DNA of 64,000 nt from Finegoldia magna_J (GCF_002243175.1 NZ_NDYF01000016.1:124001-188000), one strand, 5' to 3'. Numbered from the stretch's first letter, positions 51,957 through 60,523 are shown. Numbers and translations are program-made. Notes: a model not told the origin generated them from the letters alone.

Positions 51957-52122
51957 AAGCAAACAATCGAAGCTAAGAATATCACCATAGAAAATTTAAT
52001 GTTTCTTATGAGCGACGCTTCGAACGATGAAATCTTCATTACTTATTTCTAAAAAAGAAGATTTCTGAAGTGAGGCTGAGCGAATAAGATTATTAAATTT
52101 TCACACAAGATATTCGTGCGCG
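51957..52122 (+). repeat. Intergenic hairpin element, copy 8 (different interior)
   Basis: The lead AAGCAAACAATCGAAGCTAAGAATATC and tail GATATTCGTGCGCG mark the family, but the middle hairpin is GAAATCTTC (52029-52037) with GAAGATTTC (52057-52065), unlike the others. Together copies 7 and 8 fill the 649-bp gap 51586-52234; no gene is seen there. Confidence 0.65.
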
Positions 52123-52197
52123 ATATGTGACCTACATTTGTACTGCAACAATCTCTGTGTCCGCTTCACACGATTTTCTCCCTACAATCTCAAACAA

Positions 52198-52223
52198 AAA
52201 GACGTACCACGCGATACGCCTTT
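52198..52223 (-). terminator. Terminator of the P-type ATPase gene
   Basis: AAAGGCGTA pairs with TACGTCTTT (one G-T) on the minus strand, with T run, just past the stop at 52235. Confidence 0.82.
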
Positions 52224-52234
52224 ATTGTTGTCTA

Positions 52235-54922
52235 TTATTTTTTGCTTTTTACTGCTTTTAATATTTCTCCTGCTGCGAATGGCAATAATGCGCATGGCAA
52301 TATTACTTTGTAGTGTTCAATGTGAAGTGGTATTGTTTCGAATACATCATTTACTCCAGGGATGTAGATTACTGCTAGCATTAATAATAATGAAAGTGAT
52401 GTTCCCATTACTAATGCTTTGTTTGTGAATAATCCGATTTGGAATACTGATTTGTGTTCACTTCTTACTGAATAACTTCTTAGTAATTCTGATAATATCA
52501 ATGTTGCAAATGCAACTGTTCTTGCAGATTCAATATGGCCATCAAAATGGTTCAATCCGTAGTTGTAAGCGAACAATGTTGCAACTGTGATTGCCAATGA
52601 TTGAACGATAATACTTAGTCTCATGTTTTTGTCTATGATTGGTTCTTTTGGTGAACGAGGAGCTCTGTTCATGATGTCAGCTTCTCCTTTTTCAACTCCT
52701 AGTGCCATTGCTGGGAATGAATCTGTTACTAGGTTTAACCACAATAATTGGATTGGGATAAATGGTGTGTCCCATTTGAACATTATCGCCAAGAATACGA
52801 TAAGAATTTCTGCGATGTTACAGCTTAGTAGGAATGATACGAATTTTTTGATGTTGGAGTAAATTATTCTTCCTTCTTCTACTGCGTTTACAATGGTTGC
52901 AAAGTTGTCGTCTGTAAGGATAACTTCTGATGTGTTCTTTGCAACGTCTGTTCCAGTGATTCCCATCGCAATTCCGATGTCTGCTTTTTTGATTGCAGGT
53001 GCATCGTTGACTCCGTCACCTGTCATGGCTGCGATGTGTCCGTTTTCTTTTAATGCTTTAACGATTTGTACTTTGTTTTGTGGAGAAACTCTCGCATAAA
53101 CTCTCTTTTCTTTGACGATTTCACGGATTTGTTCGTCTGACATATTGTTAAGTTCAGCTCCCATGATTGCTTGTGAATCGTCCGTACAAATTCCCAAATC
53201 TTTTGCGATTGCAACTGCAGTTTCCAAGTAGTCTCCAGTAATCATAACTGGTGTGATTCCCGCTGTCTTACATTCTTTGATTGCATCTTTTACTTCTAGT
53301 CTTGGTGGATCTATCATTCCAGATAATCCTACAAATACCATGTTCTTTTCGATGTTTTCAGATGTAATTTCACTTGGTAATTCTTCGTGTTCACGAAGTG
53401 CATAAGCTAGTACACGAAGTGCTTGCTTAGCGTATTCGCTGTTTTTATTCAACAATTGTTGTTTTAATTCTTCTGTTAGTGGTTTGATTTCGTTGTCGAT
53501 TAAAATCTTGCTACATTTTTCGATAACTATATCTGGTGCACCTTTTGTGAAGGATACAACTTTGTCAGTTAAGAATTTGTCGTGGAATGTAGTCATCATT
53601 TTTCTTTCTGAATCGAATGGAATTTCTTCTATTCTAGGATAGTTTTGATTGGATTCATCTTTTGTGATGTCTTGTTTTCCTGCTGCTGTGTGAAGTGCTC
53701 CTTCAGTAGGATCCCCAACGATTTTGTAAGTTCCGTCTTCTTCGATTAATTTTGAATCATTAGTAAGACTCATTATGTGAAGCAAAGTGTTAAGAGATTT
53801 GATGTCATCTTCTTGCATTTTTCTGTCTTCAATCAAATAATCGCCTTCAGGTTTGTATCCTGTTCCTGTGACATCGACATCTGTTCCGTCGACGTAGATT
53901 TTCTTCACAGTCATTTCGTTTTGAGTCAATGTACCAGTCTTGTCGGAGCAAATTACAGTTGTTGTTCCCAATGTTTCAACTGCCAAAAGTTTCTTGACGA
54001 TGGCGTTTTTCTCTGCCATTCTTCCCATTCCCAAACTAAGTACGATTGTAACGATAGCTGGTAGTCCTTCTGGAATCGCCGCAACGGCAAGTGATACCGC
54101 AGTCATAAGCATATTCAATGCATCAAAATCATACAAGAAATATCCAACTACAAACACAATTGCGCATACAACAACTGTTACGATACCCAATTGCTTAGAC
54201 AATTGTGCAAGCTTTCTTTGAAGAGGAGTTTCTTCGTCTTCAACCTGTGATAAACTCGTTGCGATTTTACCGATTTCTGTGTTTTGTGCAGTTTCCACAA
54301 CGACACCCTTAGCTCTACCGTAACTTACGATAGAAGAGCTATACGCCATGTTTGTTCTGTCGCCAATTCCTGCATCTGTCGTAATCTCATCCTTAGCGTT
54401 CTTTTCTACAGCAACCGATTCCCCAGTCAACGATGATTCGTCGATTTTCAAGTTAGTAGATTCCAATAATCTCAAATCGGCAGGGATAATATCCCCTGTT
54501 TCCAATTCAACGATATCTCCTGGAACCAAATTTTGTGAATCCACTTCCATGATTTTGCCGTTTCTGATGACCTTGGCCTTTGGACTTGCCATTTTTTGCA
54601 AAGCTTCAATAGCTTGTTCAGCTTTTCCTTCTTGATAAATCGAAAGCACCGCATTCACAATAACGATAGCGATGATAATAATACTATCTGTAATTTCTCC
54701 AATAGCCATGGATAAAATAGATGCCAATAACAAAATAATTATCATTGGATCCAAAAATTGATCCTTTAATTTGGCTGCCATGGACTTTTTCTTCTTTTCT
54801 TTTAATACGTTCTTGCCGTATTTTTCTAACAAACTCGTTACCTTACTGTCGGATAGACCGTTGTTTGCGTCTGTGTCCAAACTTTTGATAACACTCTCAT
54901 TAGATTCCTTGTACCAATCCAA
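52235..54922 (-). CDS. P-type (PII) calcium/manganese-transporting ATPase
   Basis: An 895-residue cation pump. LTGES (about 170), PEGLPAIVTIVLSLG in M4, phosphorylated Asp in CSDKTGTLTQNEM (about 325), TGDGVNDAPAIKKADIGIAMG (about 640) and NLVTDSFPA in M6 are all present. These fit the SERCA/PMR1 type with one calcium-like site. The start is TTG 54922, seven bases behind AGGAGG. A yybP-ykoY riboswitch lies directly upstream, so manganese probably controls expression and may be a transported ion. Ca2+ remains possible. Confidence 0.93.
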   Translation of the reverse strand: MDWYKESNESVIKSLDTDANNGLSDSKVTSLLEKYGKNVLKEKKKKSMAAKLKDQFLDPMIIILLLASILSMAIGEITDSIIIIAIVIVNAVLSIYQEGKAEQAIEALQKMASPKAKVIRNGKIMEVDSQNLVPGDIVELETGDIIPADLRLLESTNLKIDESSLTGESVAVEKNAKDEITTDAGIGDRTNMAYSSSIVSYGRAKGVVVETAQNTEIGKIATSLSQVEDEETPLQRKLAQLSKQLGIVTVVVCAIVFVVGYFLYDFDALNMLMTAVSLAVAAIPEGLPAIVTIVLSLGMGRMAEKNAIVKKLLAVETLGTTTVICSDKTGTLTQNEMTVKKIYVDGTDVDVTGTGYKPEGDYLIEDRKMQEDDIKSLNTLLHIMSLTNDSKLIEEDGTYKIVGDPTEGALHTAAGKQDITKDESNQNYPRIEEIPFDSERKMMTTFHDKFLTDKVVSFTKGAPDIVIEKCSKILIDNEIKPLTEELKQQLLNKNSEYAKQALRVLAYALREHEELPSEITSENIEKNMVFVGLSGMIDPPRLEVKDAIKECKTAGITPVMITGDYLETAVAIAKDLGICTDDSQAIMGAELNNMSDEQIREIVKEKRVYARVSPQNKVQIVKALKENGHIAAMTGDGVNDAPAIKKADIGIAMGITGTDVAKNTSEVILTDDNFATIVNAVEEGRIIYSNIKKFVSFLLSCNIAEILIVFLAIMFKWDTPFIPIQLLWLNLVTDSFPAMALGVEKGEADIMNRAPRSPKEPIIDKNMRLSIIVQSLAITVATLFAYNYGLNHFDGHIESARTVAFATLILSELLRSYSVRSEHKSVFQIGLFTNKALVMGTSLSLLLMLAVIYIPGVNDVFETIPLHIEHYKVILPCALLPFAAGEILKAVKSKK

Positions 54923-54951
54923 TCTCTTACCTCCTGTTAATTTACATAATA

Positions 54952-55056
54952 AAAAAAACTTTCACCATTTCTGGCAAAAGTCTTGCTAACCAAAGTGGCC
55001 TTGTGCCGGGTATTAACCGTAATGACGACACAATATTTCTAAGCTACTCCCTCTTG
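54952..55056 (-). ncRNA. yybP-ykoY (manganese) riboswitch
   Basis: Read on the minus strand, GAGGGAGTAGCTTAG opens the aptamer; the middle holds GTCGTCATTACGG and ATACCCGGCAC, then GGCCACTTTGG, ending in a stem and eight T before the AGGAGG of the ATPase gene. The GGGAGTAGC and CCCGGC blocks and the target gene type match the yybP-ykoY class, known to bind Mn2+. The T run after the last stem suggests control by termination. The exact pairing was not computed. Confidence 0.83.
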
Positions 55057-55092
55057 TGTATTAATTCTACCAAAAATATTATACAAAATCAA

Positions 55093-55851
55093 TTATTTTA
55101 TTATAACTTGAAACGTATCGTGTTCCTTTTTCATATTCACAACCTTGCAGCCCTCATAATCGTGCGTGTCGATAAAAGTGTCCACAATAGTTGGATCCTT
55201 TGTGAAATGCATCGGGAACAAAACCTTCGGATTACATTTGTCGACAAATTCATTCACACCCAAATCGTATCTCTCCTTAAGTCTCGGATCCACTGGGAAA
55301 AATCCAATGTCAACATGACCAATCTTGTCGATTTCCTTAGAGAAATCTTGTTGCATCTTTTGTTTTTCTTCTTCGGTGTCTTCTTCCCACACCCAATTGT
55401 TCAAATCACCAGCGAAGAAAAATTTCAAATGATTCGCTTCAAAATACACGCTAATTCCCATATCAGTAGAACCAAGCGCCGTAAAATCTGCACCGTACAC
55501 AGACGTAGATTCACCAACTTCAAGTTTTATAACCTTCTTGTCGAAGTGCTTCTTCAAATCCTCAATATTATCTTGTCCCAAAAAAACAACATTGTCCTTC
55601 GTATCGTAATCAAAAACCTCTTCGTACACATCTTCGCTGACAATGTATGTAATGTCACTGGCATTTTCATAATCAAAAATACTCTCATTGTAATGATCCG
55701 CGTGTGAATGAGTCACCACGAAAATCACCTTCTTGTCGTTCACATTTTTTGGCAAAGTTCCTTGAAAATAATCGAAAATAATAATCTTGTCTTCAAACTC
55801 CAAAGAAAATGAACTGTGATATATATATCTAATGTTTAAACTTTGTTCCAT
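55093..55851 (-). CDS. Metallo-beta-lactamase-fold hydrolase
   Basis: A 252-residue MBL-fold protein. VVTHSHADHYN (about 58-68) gives the HxHxDH metal site; further His/Asp ligands lie in later strands (FFAGDLNNW, LFPMHFT). The plan resembles UlaG-like or RNase-Z-like small hydrolases (YIYHSSFSLEFEDKIIIFDYFQG). The ATG at 55851 follows AGGAGG; the longer frame to 55932 has no site. Substrate unknown. It faces away from ybaK. Confidence 0.85.
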   Translation of the reverse strand: MEQSLNIRYIYHSSFSLEFEDKIIIFDYFQGTLPKNVNDKKVIFVVTHSHADHYNESIFDYENASDITYIVSEDVYEEVFDYDTKDNVVFLGQDNIEDLKKHFDKKVIKLEVGESTSVYGADFTALGSTDMGISVYFEANHLKFFFAGDLNNWVWEEDTEEEKQKMQQDFSKEIDKIGHVDIGFFPVDPRLKERYDLGVNEFVDKCNPKVLFPMHFTKDPTIVDTFIDTHDYEGCKVVNMKKEHDTFQVIIK

Positions 55852-55976
55852 TAAAATTCCTCCTCGTATATATTTACCCATAAACAGACAATTTACGCAA
55901 GTAAACGCATCAAATATTTTATAAATCCACAAAATTTTTACTTGTAGTATAATATTAATAATGAAAGGATGTTTTT

Positions 55977-56447
55977 ATGAAAAAAACTAACGCAATGAGA
56001 ATGCTCGACAAAGAAAAAATTGGGTATAAATATATAGAATACTCTGTAGGAGACGATGTGAGCGGAGAAAACGTCGCAAACAAATTAAATGAAGACGAAG
56101 CTTACGTGTTCAAAACTCTTGTCACAGTTTCCAATACGAACGAAAATTTCGTGTTCGTTGTGGCTGTAAAAGATGAGCTTGACCTGAAAAAGTGTGCGAA
56201 AATAGCCGGAGTGAAAAAGCTTGAAATGATTCACGTAAAAGATTTGTTGAAAACTACAGGCTACATAAGAGGCGGTTGCTCTCCTATCGGAATGAAAACA
56301 AAATTTAAGACTTTTATCGACGAAAGTTGTGAAAATAAAGAATATATTTACGTGTCTGGAGGCAAAATTGGAGCGCAAATCAAAATTGCTCCCGAAGATT
56401 TGATAAAAATTTGTGATATTACTGTAGCAGACATTAAAAAGGAGTAA
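55977..56447 (+). CDS. ybaK: YbaK-type aminoacyl-tRNA deacylase (Cys-tRNA(Pro))
   Basis: A 156-residue editing enzyme. FKTLVTVSNTNENFVFVVAV, GYIRGGCSPIGMKTKFKTFIDES and YVSGGKIGAQIKIAPEDLIKI match the YbaK/ProX fold; the conserved Lys is in VFKTLV and the GGxSP loop is complete (GGCSP). It clears Cys wrongly loaded on tRNA-Pro. It starts behind AAAGGATG and lies 2 bp ahead of the glutamate-cysteine ligase gene, a pairing that hints at shared cysteine handling. Confidence 0.92.
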   Translation: MKKTNAMRMLDKEKIGYKYIEYSVGDDVSGENVANKLNEDEAYVFKTLVTVSNTNENFVFVVAVKDELDLKKCAKIAGVKKLEMIHVKDLLKTTGYIRGGCSPIGMKTKFKTFIDESCENKEYIYVSGGKIGAQIKIAPEDLIKICDITVADIKKE

Positions 56448-56449
56448 AA

Positions 56450-57754
56450 ATGGATTACGAAAAACAGCTTAAAGCTGTAATTAACTACATTAAAAGCGGA
56501 GAAAAATTAAAGGAAGAATTCACTGTCGGAATGGAGATGGAACATTTCATCATAGACAAAGATACTTTGAAGACTGTGTCGTATTTTGGCGAAGACGGAG
56601 TAGCAGAAACTCTCAGAGAACTTCACGAAGGAGGATGTGTCGCTTATAAGGAAGGAGACTTTATCCTTGGACTTGAAAATGATGATTTGGCAGTGTCGAC
56701 AGAACCTGGAAGCCAATTTGAAGTTGCTTTGTCATCAAAGTGGAACATCGACGATTTGAAGAATATTTACATTAAAAATATGAGAAAACTTGTTGAAGTT
56801 TTCGATAAGAAAAACCAAGCTATGGTGACTTTGGGCTATCATCCTGTGACTAAAATCGACGAGATTAAAATCTTGCCTAAAAAAAGATACGATTTTATGT
56901 ACAAATATTTCAACGAAAGAGGAGACATGGCTCACAATATGATGAAAGGGACTTGCTCTTTGCAATGCAGCATCGACTACTCATCCGAAGAAGATTTCGT
57001 TAAGAAATACAAAATTGCAAACTGTTTGTCTCCAGTATTCTACACATTGTTCGACAACGCATACATTTTCGAAGGACAGCCTGCAAAAAGTCGCAACATG
57101 AGAGAAATCATCTGGGAAAACACAGACACTGACAGATCCGGAATGTATCCTTTTAGTTTCGACGATGATTTGAGCTACAAGAAATACGCCGAAAATATAT
57201 TAAACACGCCGTTGATTTTCTCAATTGATGAAAACCACGAACAATACTATGTAGGAGGAAAAACTTTCAAGGAAGTATTTGAAGATGTTAGAGATACTGA
57301 TTTGATTTTCCACGCATTATCCATAGTATTTCCTGATGTAAGAGCAAAACGATACATCGAAATCAGAATGATGGATGAAATCAAATATCCACTTAATTTC
57401 TCAGCAGTCGCTCTAATCAAAGGCTTGTTCTACGACGATACTAACTTGGACAAATTATCTGAGTTATTCAAAAATATGACATACGAATCTTGCATGAAAG
57501 CAAAACTAGATGCACGTGAAAAAGGACTGGATGCTACATTTATGAATGTAAACATGTTAGAGTTTTGCAAAATGCTTGTGGATATGGCAAAAAACGGCCT
57601 TCCAGCAAATGAAATCGGATATCTCATTCCACTAGAAGAAATGTTAGAAAAAGGAATAAATCCAAGGGACAAGTTCGAGAAAACTTACAAGGAAAAAGGA
57701 CTTCGTGAAGCTGTGATTGAAAGCGAAATAAAATTGGAGGATTTAGATGTTTAA
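56450..57754 (+). CDS. Glutamate-cysteine ligase homologue (GCS2 family)
   Basis: A 434-residue ligase. GMEMEHFIID (about 27-36), STEPGSQFEVALS (about 82), LPKKRYDFMYKYF and NMMKGTCSLQCSIDYSSEEDF (about 150-180), and RYIEIRMMDE (about 305) are the active-site blocks of the plant-type GCS2/EgtA group, which joins the Glu side chain to Cys. The expected product is gamma-glutamylcysteine or a close analogue. Start ATG behind AAGGAG, 2 bp after ybaK. The next gene overlaps it by 8 bp and encodes an ATP-grasp ligase, making a two-step peptide-thiol pathway likely. Confidence 0.88.
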   Translation: MDYEKQLKAVINYIKSGEKLKEEFTVGMEMEHFIIDKDTLKTVSYFGEDGVAETLRELHEGGCVAYKEGDFILGLENDDLAVSTEPGSQFEVALSSKWNIDDLKNIYIKNMRKLVEVFDKKNQAMVTLGYHPVTKIDEIKILPKKRYDFMYKYFNERGDMAHNMMKGTCSLQCSIDYSSEEDFVKKYKIANCLSPVFYTLFDNAYIFEGQPAKSRNMREIIWENTDTDRSGMYPFSFDDDLSYKKYAENILNTPLIFSIDENHEQYYVGGKTFKEVFEDVRDTDLIFHALSIVFPDVRAKRYIEIRMMDEIKYPLNFSAVALIKGLFYDDTNLDKLSELFKNMTYESCMKAKLDAREKGLDATFMNVNMLEFCKMLVDMAKNGLPANEIGYLIPLEEMLEKGINPRDKFEKTYKEKGLREAVIESEIKLEDLDV

Positions 57755-59057
57755 TGACGAATATTCATTAGAATTATATAAAATAGTACGAGAAGACGAA
57801 GATATGTATTATAGGGATTTCGTGGATTTTATCGCCAAAACAAAAGTTTCTAAGGCGATTTATCACGGAGAACCAATCCCTATGACCTACCAAGGTCTTT
57901 TCTACAACAAAAAGAACCGCTCAGATTTTGTATACATTTCGAATATTTTGATGAGCATGACTGACAAAATTACCAAAGAATTCGTAGAAAATCCTGAATA
58001 TCGTAAAATATTCCAATTGGATCCAGCAATTGAAGAACTTGTACTTCACGATCCAGGATACGATGTTCCCGTTCCAATCTGTCGCTACGACGTGTTCTAC
58101 GACGGAGTAAACTACATGCTTTGTGAACTCAACACAGACGGATCTTCTGCGATGAACGAAGACAACACATTGGGACAACTTCTTCTACAAACAAAAGCTA
58201 TGCAAAAATTCATGGAAAAACACCCTGTTGAAAATGTCGACATGTTCACTCCATGGGTTTGGGAAACAGCTGATATGTACAAAAAATACGTGTCGGACAA
58301 GAAACCAAACGTCGCAATCGTGGATAATTTGGAAGTAGGAACTCCGAACGAATTTGACGAATTCAAAAGAGTCTACGAAGAAAATGGATTCAACTGCGAA
58401 ATCATCGACATCAGAGATTTGGAATACAAAAACGGCAAATTGTGCCACGGAGATTACGTAATAGATTTGGTTTACAGAAGAATCGTAACATTGGAATTGT
58501 TGAAAATAAAAGATCAAATCAAACCATTCTTGGATGCGTACATGGATAATGCATTCTTCATGGTGGGATCGTTCAGATCACAATTGATGCACTCCAAGCT
58601 TATTTTCGAAATCTTCAGAGACGAACAAACACAAGCGTTGTTAAATACTGAAGAAAAGAAATTCATCGACGAACACGTTCCATTTACGAAAAAAATCGAA
58701 GAACGTGACGCCTATGAAATCATAATGAACAAAGACAAGTACATCTTCAAACCAATCGACGGCTACGCTTCTCTTGGAATATACGTTGGCCGTGAAATGA
58801 CTGAAGAAGATTTGAAAGAAAAACTTCCAGAATTTATCAAAACAGGTTACGTCTTCCAAGAATATTACGACATGAATAAGTGCGAATTCTTGGAATTTGA
58901 AGAAAAACGACCAGTGCTCAACAAATTCACACAAGTTGTGGGACTGTTCATCTACAACAAACACTTTGTAGCCCCTTACACACGAATCGGAAAAGATAAC
59001 GTCGTAAGTGGCGCCCGAAAATATTATACAGCACCAAACTTGTTCATAAATGAGTAA
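57747..59057 (+). CDS. Glutathionylspermidine-synthase-like ATP-grasp ligase
   Basis: A 436-residue protein. VPVPICRYDVFYDGVNYMLCELNTDGSSAMNE (about 110-142) matches the preATP-grasp region of GspS/YjfC-type enzymes (R-x-D, ELN-x-D). The ATP-grasp core follows: FKPIDGYASLGIYVGREMT (about 330), QEYYDMNKCEF and NKFTQVVGLFIYNKHFVAPYTRI. GGAGG inside the upstream gene drives its start. Following a GCS2 ligase it is best placed as the second ligase, adding an amino acid or amine to gamma-glutamylcysteine. It is not a classic GshB. The product is unproven. Confidence 0.78.
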   Translation: MFNDEYSLELYKIVREDEDMYYRDFVDFIAKTKVSKAIYHGEPIPMTYQGLFYNKKNRSDFVYISNILMSMTDKITKEFVENPEYRKIFQLDPAIEELVLHDPGYDVPVPICRYDVFYDGVNYMLCELNTDGSSAMNEDNTLGQLLLQTKAMQKFMEKHPVENVDMFTPWVWETADMYKKYVSDKKPNVAIVDNLEVGTPNEFDEFKRVYEENGFNCEIIDIRDLEYKNGKLCHGDYVIDLVYRRIVTLELLKIKDQIKPFLDAYMDNAFFMVGSFRSQLMHSKLIFEIFRDEQTQALLNTEEKKFIDEHVPFTKKIEERDAYEIIMNKDKYIFKPIDGYASLGIYVGREMTEEDLKEKLPEFIKTGYVFQEYYDMNKCEFLEFEEKRPVLNKFTQVVGLFIYNKHFVAPYTRIGKDNVVSGARKYYTAPNLFINE

Positions 59058-59059
59058 TA

Positions 59060-59082
59060 AAAAGCCACATTGTGTGGCTTTT
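59060..59082 (+). terminator. Terminator of the thiol operon
   Basis: AAAAGCCACA pairs with TGTGGCTTTT around a three-base loop, then a T run, right after the stop. Confidence 0.92.
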
Positions 59083-59120
59083 TTTTGGTGTGAAAAAGTT
59101 TTGAGATTTGCAAATAAAAA

Positions 59121-59163
59121 AATGTTATTTGTAGAATAATAACTCGTAACTACAAATAACATT
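59121..59163 (-). terminator. Terminator of the RelE-like toxin gene
   Basis: A perfect 14-bp inverted repeat, AATGTTATTTGTAG with CTACAAATAACATT, and seven T on the minus strand. Confidence 0.83.
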
Positions 59164-59173
59164 CCGTTAGTAT

Positions 59174-59428
59174 TTAATATATATTTTTCCTATGATCGAC
59201 TTCTACAACGCAGATTATTAATTTATCGTCATCAACCTCGCAAATAATTCTGTAGTTCGACACTCTGTATCGCCAAAATCCTCTCAAATTGGCTGACAAC
59301 GCCTTACCTCTTGCACGTGGTTCATCTAATTGACCTACTTTCTCCATATAATGAATAATCATTTTTTGAATAGGCTTATCAAGTTTTTTCAAGGATTTTA
59401 ATGATTTTTCTGAATAAACAACTCTCAT
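59174..59428 (-). CDS. RelE-family mRNA interferase toxin
   Basis: An 84-residue toxin with the tight RelE fold: VVYSEKSLKSLKKLDKPIQKMI, then LRGFWRYRVSNYRIICEVDDDKLIICVVEVDHRKNIY, where the RYR-x5-R and DHRKNIY end match YafQ/RelE catalytic and C-terminal motifs. The start overlaps the antitoxin stop by 4 bp (ATGA). It is autoregulated with its partner through the palindrome at 59660. Confidence 0.92.
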   Translation of the reverse strand: MRVVYSEKSLKSLKKLDKPIQKMIIHYMEKVGQLDEPRARGKALSANLRGFWRYRVSNYRIICEVDDDKLIICVVEVDHRKNIY

Positions 59429-59643
59429 AGACCCAACTCTTTTTTTACCTCATCATTACTGTAAAATTTCATTTTGTCTTTGTTTAGGAGATACTCATTA
59501 ACTATCTTTTCATCATACTCTTGTTCGATTTTTTCCAATAATGATTCTCTTGCCCAGTCGGATAAAGTTTTGTTTTTTTCTTTTGAAACATTTGTGAAAA
59601 GTTCCTTATCCGATTCGCTCAATCTAATCGTTATAGTAGCCAT
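59425..59643 (-). CDS. Ribbon-helix-helix antitoxin (RelB/DUF6290-type)
   Basis: A 72-residue antitoxin. MATITIRLSESDKELFTNVSKEKNKTLSDWARESLLEKIE is a ribbon-helix-helix DNA-binding domain; the acidic/aromatic C-terminus (YLLNKDKMKFYSNDEVKKELGL) would block the toxin. AAGGAG lies 9 bases ahead of the ATG. Confidence 0.92.
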   Translation of the reverse strand: MATITIRLSESDKELFTNVSKEKNKTLSDWARESLLEKIEQEYDEKIVNEYLLNKDKMKFYSNDEVKKELGL

Positions 59644-59659
59644 AAAATCACTCCTTTTC

Positions 59660-59690
59660 TTGTGTTACATCGTAACACAATTGTATTATA
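59660..59690 (-). promoter_or_regulatory. Operator and -10 box of the RelE/RHH operon
   Basis: The perfect 9-bp inverted repeat TTGTGTTAC-ATC-GTAACACAA (59660-59680) lies at the expected transcript start. A TATAAT box lies at 59690-59685 on the minus strand. It is a strong candidate site for the antitoxin. The -35 box is unclear. Confidence 0.72.
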
Positions 59691-59758
59691 AATTCTTTAC
59701 TTAGTCAAGTCTACAGCTTACGACCATCATTTTTAGTCGTGATTTTTTGTGTGTGTGA

Positions 59759-60016
59759 TTAAAAATTATTCTGATTAATTTCTTCCTCAGATACACAATC
59801 ATCTACTGTTGTATGTAATCCTTCTATTATTTTTTCTTTTTCTTGTGGATTTGAATATATTTTAAGAGTTTCCGTTATCCCGTTGTAATGTGCCTCACTA
59901 AGTACGACGACATTTCCCATTTCTGTGGTAACTTTTAGCTGTTCATTTGATTTTATTAATTCATCAATCATTTCGGATAAATTATCCCTGAAATTTTCTG
60001 CAGTTGTGATTTTCAT
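59759..60016 (-). CDS. Phd/YefM-like antitoxin, orphan
   Basis: An 85-residue protein. MKITTAENFRDNLSEMIDELIKSNEQLKVTTEMGNVVVLSEAHYNGITETLKIYSNP is the Phd/YefM DNA-binding fold, with the usual VVLSEAHYNGI turn. A Glu-rich C-terminus follows. GGAGTTGAGG precedes the ATG. No YoeB/Doc-like gene follows it, as the next minus-strand gene is the RHH antitoxin of another pair. It may be a relic, a solo regulator, or an antitoxin for a toxin elsewhere. Confidence 0.85.
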   Translation of the reverse strand: MKITTAENFRDNLSEMIDELIKSNEQLKVTTEMGNVVVLSEAHYNGITETLKIYSNPQEKEKIIEGLHTTVDDCVSEEEINQNNF

Positions 60017-60077
60017 TACCTCAACTCCTTCTATTTTTATTATATCCTATATTATTCTAATACAATGCTGGACTTTT

Positions 60078-60094
60078 ATGCGCATTATGCGTAT
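60078..60094 (+). promoter_or_regulatory. Repeated operator candidate ahead of hicB
   Basis: ATGCGCAT (60078-60085, self-complementary) and ATGCGTAT (60087-60094) are direct repeats nine bases apart. They lie 27 bases ahead of the hicB start, with GCATAA between, a plausible HicB autoregulatory site. Confidence 0.5.
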
Positions 60095-60119
60095 TATTAA
60101 AGCATAAGGAGGTTAGACG

Positions 60120-60497
60120 ATGTTAAAATCATATCCTGCTATTTTTCATAAAGAAGAAGATTCATATTGGGTGGAATTTCCAGAATTCGGCGGTGGAACT
60201 GAAGGAGATAATATCGAAGAAGCAATGGTGAATGCTCATCAAATGTTAGAAAGCGTGTTGGCAACTTTCATTGATGAAGATATTCCACTTCCTAAACCAA
60301 GTGATATTACAAAAATAAAAGTTGAAGATGGATTTGCGTCTATGATTCAAGTTGATCCAACACCATTTATCAAAAACAACAAAACCATCAGAAAAAATGT
60401 TACAGTCCCTGAATGGTTGGTTAGACTTTGTGATCACCAAAATATAAATTATTCCGAAGTTTTGACAACAGCTCTTGAAAAGAAAATTAACGCATAA
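60120..60497 (+). CDS. hicB: HicB-family antitoxin, no HicA partner nearby
   Basis: A 125-residue protein. YPAIFHKEEDSYWVEFPEFGGGTEGDNIEEAMVNAHQMLE is the HicB partial RNase-H-like fold. The C-terminal KNVTVPEWLVRLCDHQNINYSEVLTTALEKKI is a ribbon-helix-helix DNA-binding tail. AAGGAGG precedes the ATG. There is no HicA-like frame (about 60-80 residues, double-stranded-RNA-binding fold) on either side. It is either a solo regulator or the remnant of a lost pair. Confidence 0.88.
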   Translation: MLKSYPAIFHKEEDSYWVEFPEFGGGTEGDNIEEAMVNAHQMLESVLATFIDEDIPLPKPSDITKIKVEDGFASMIQVDPTPFIKNNKTIRKNVTVPEWLVRLCDHQNINYSEVLTTALEKKINA

Positions 60498-60523
60498 TTT
60501 TGTAAATATTTTTATTTTCTCTA

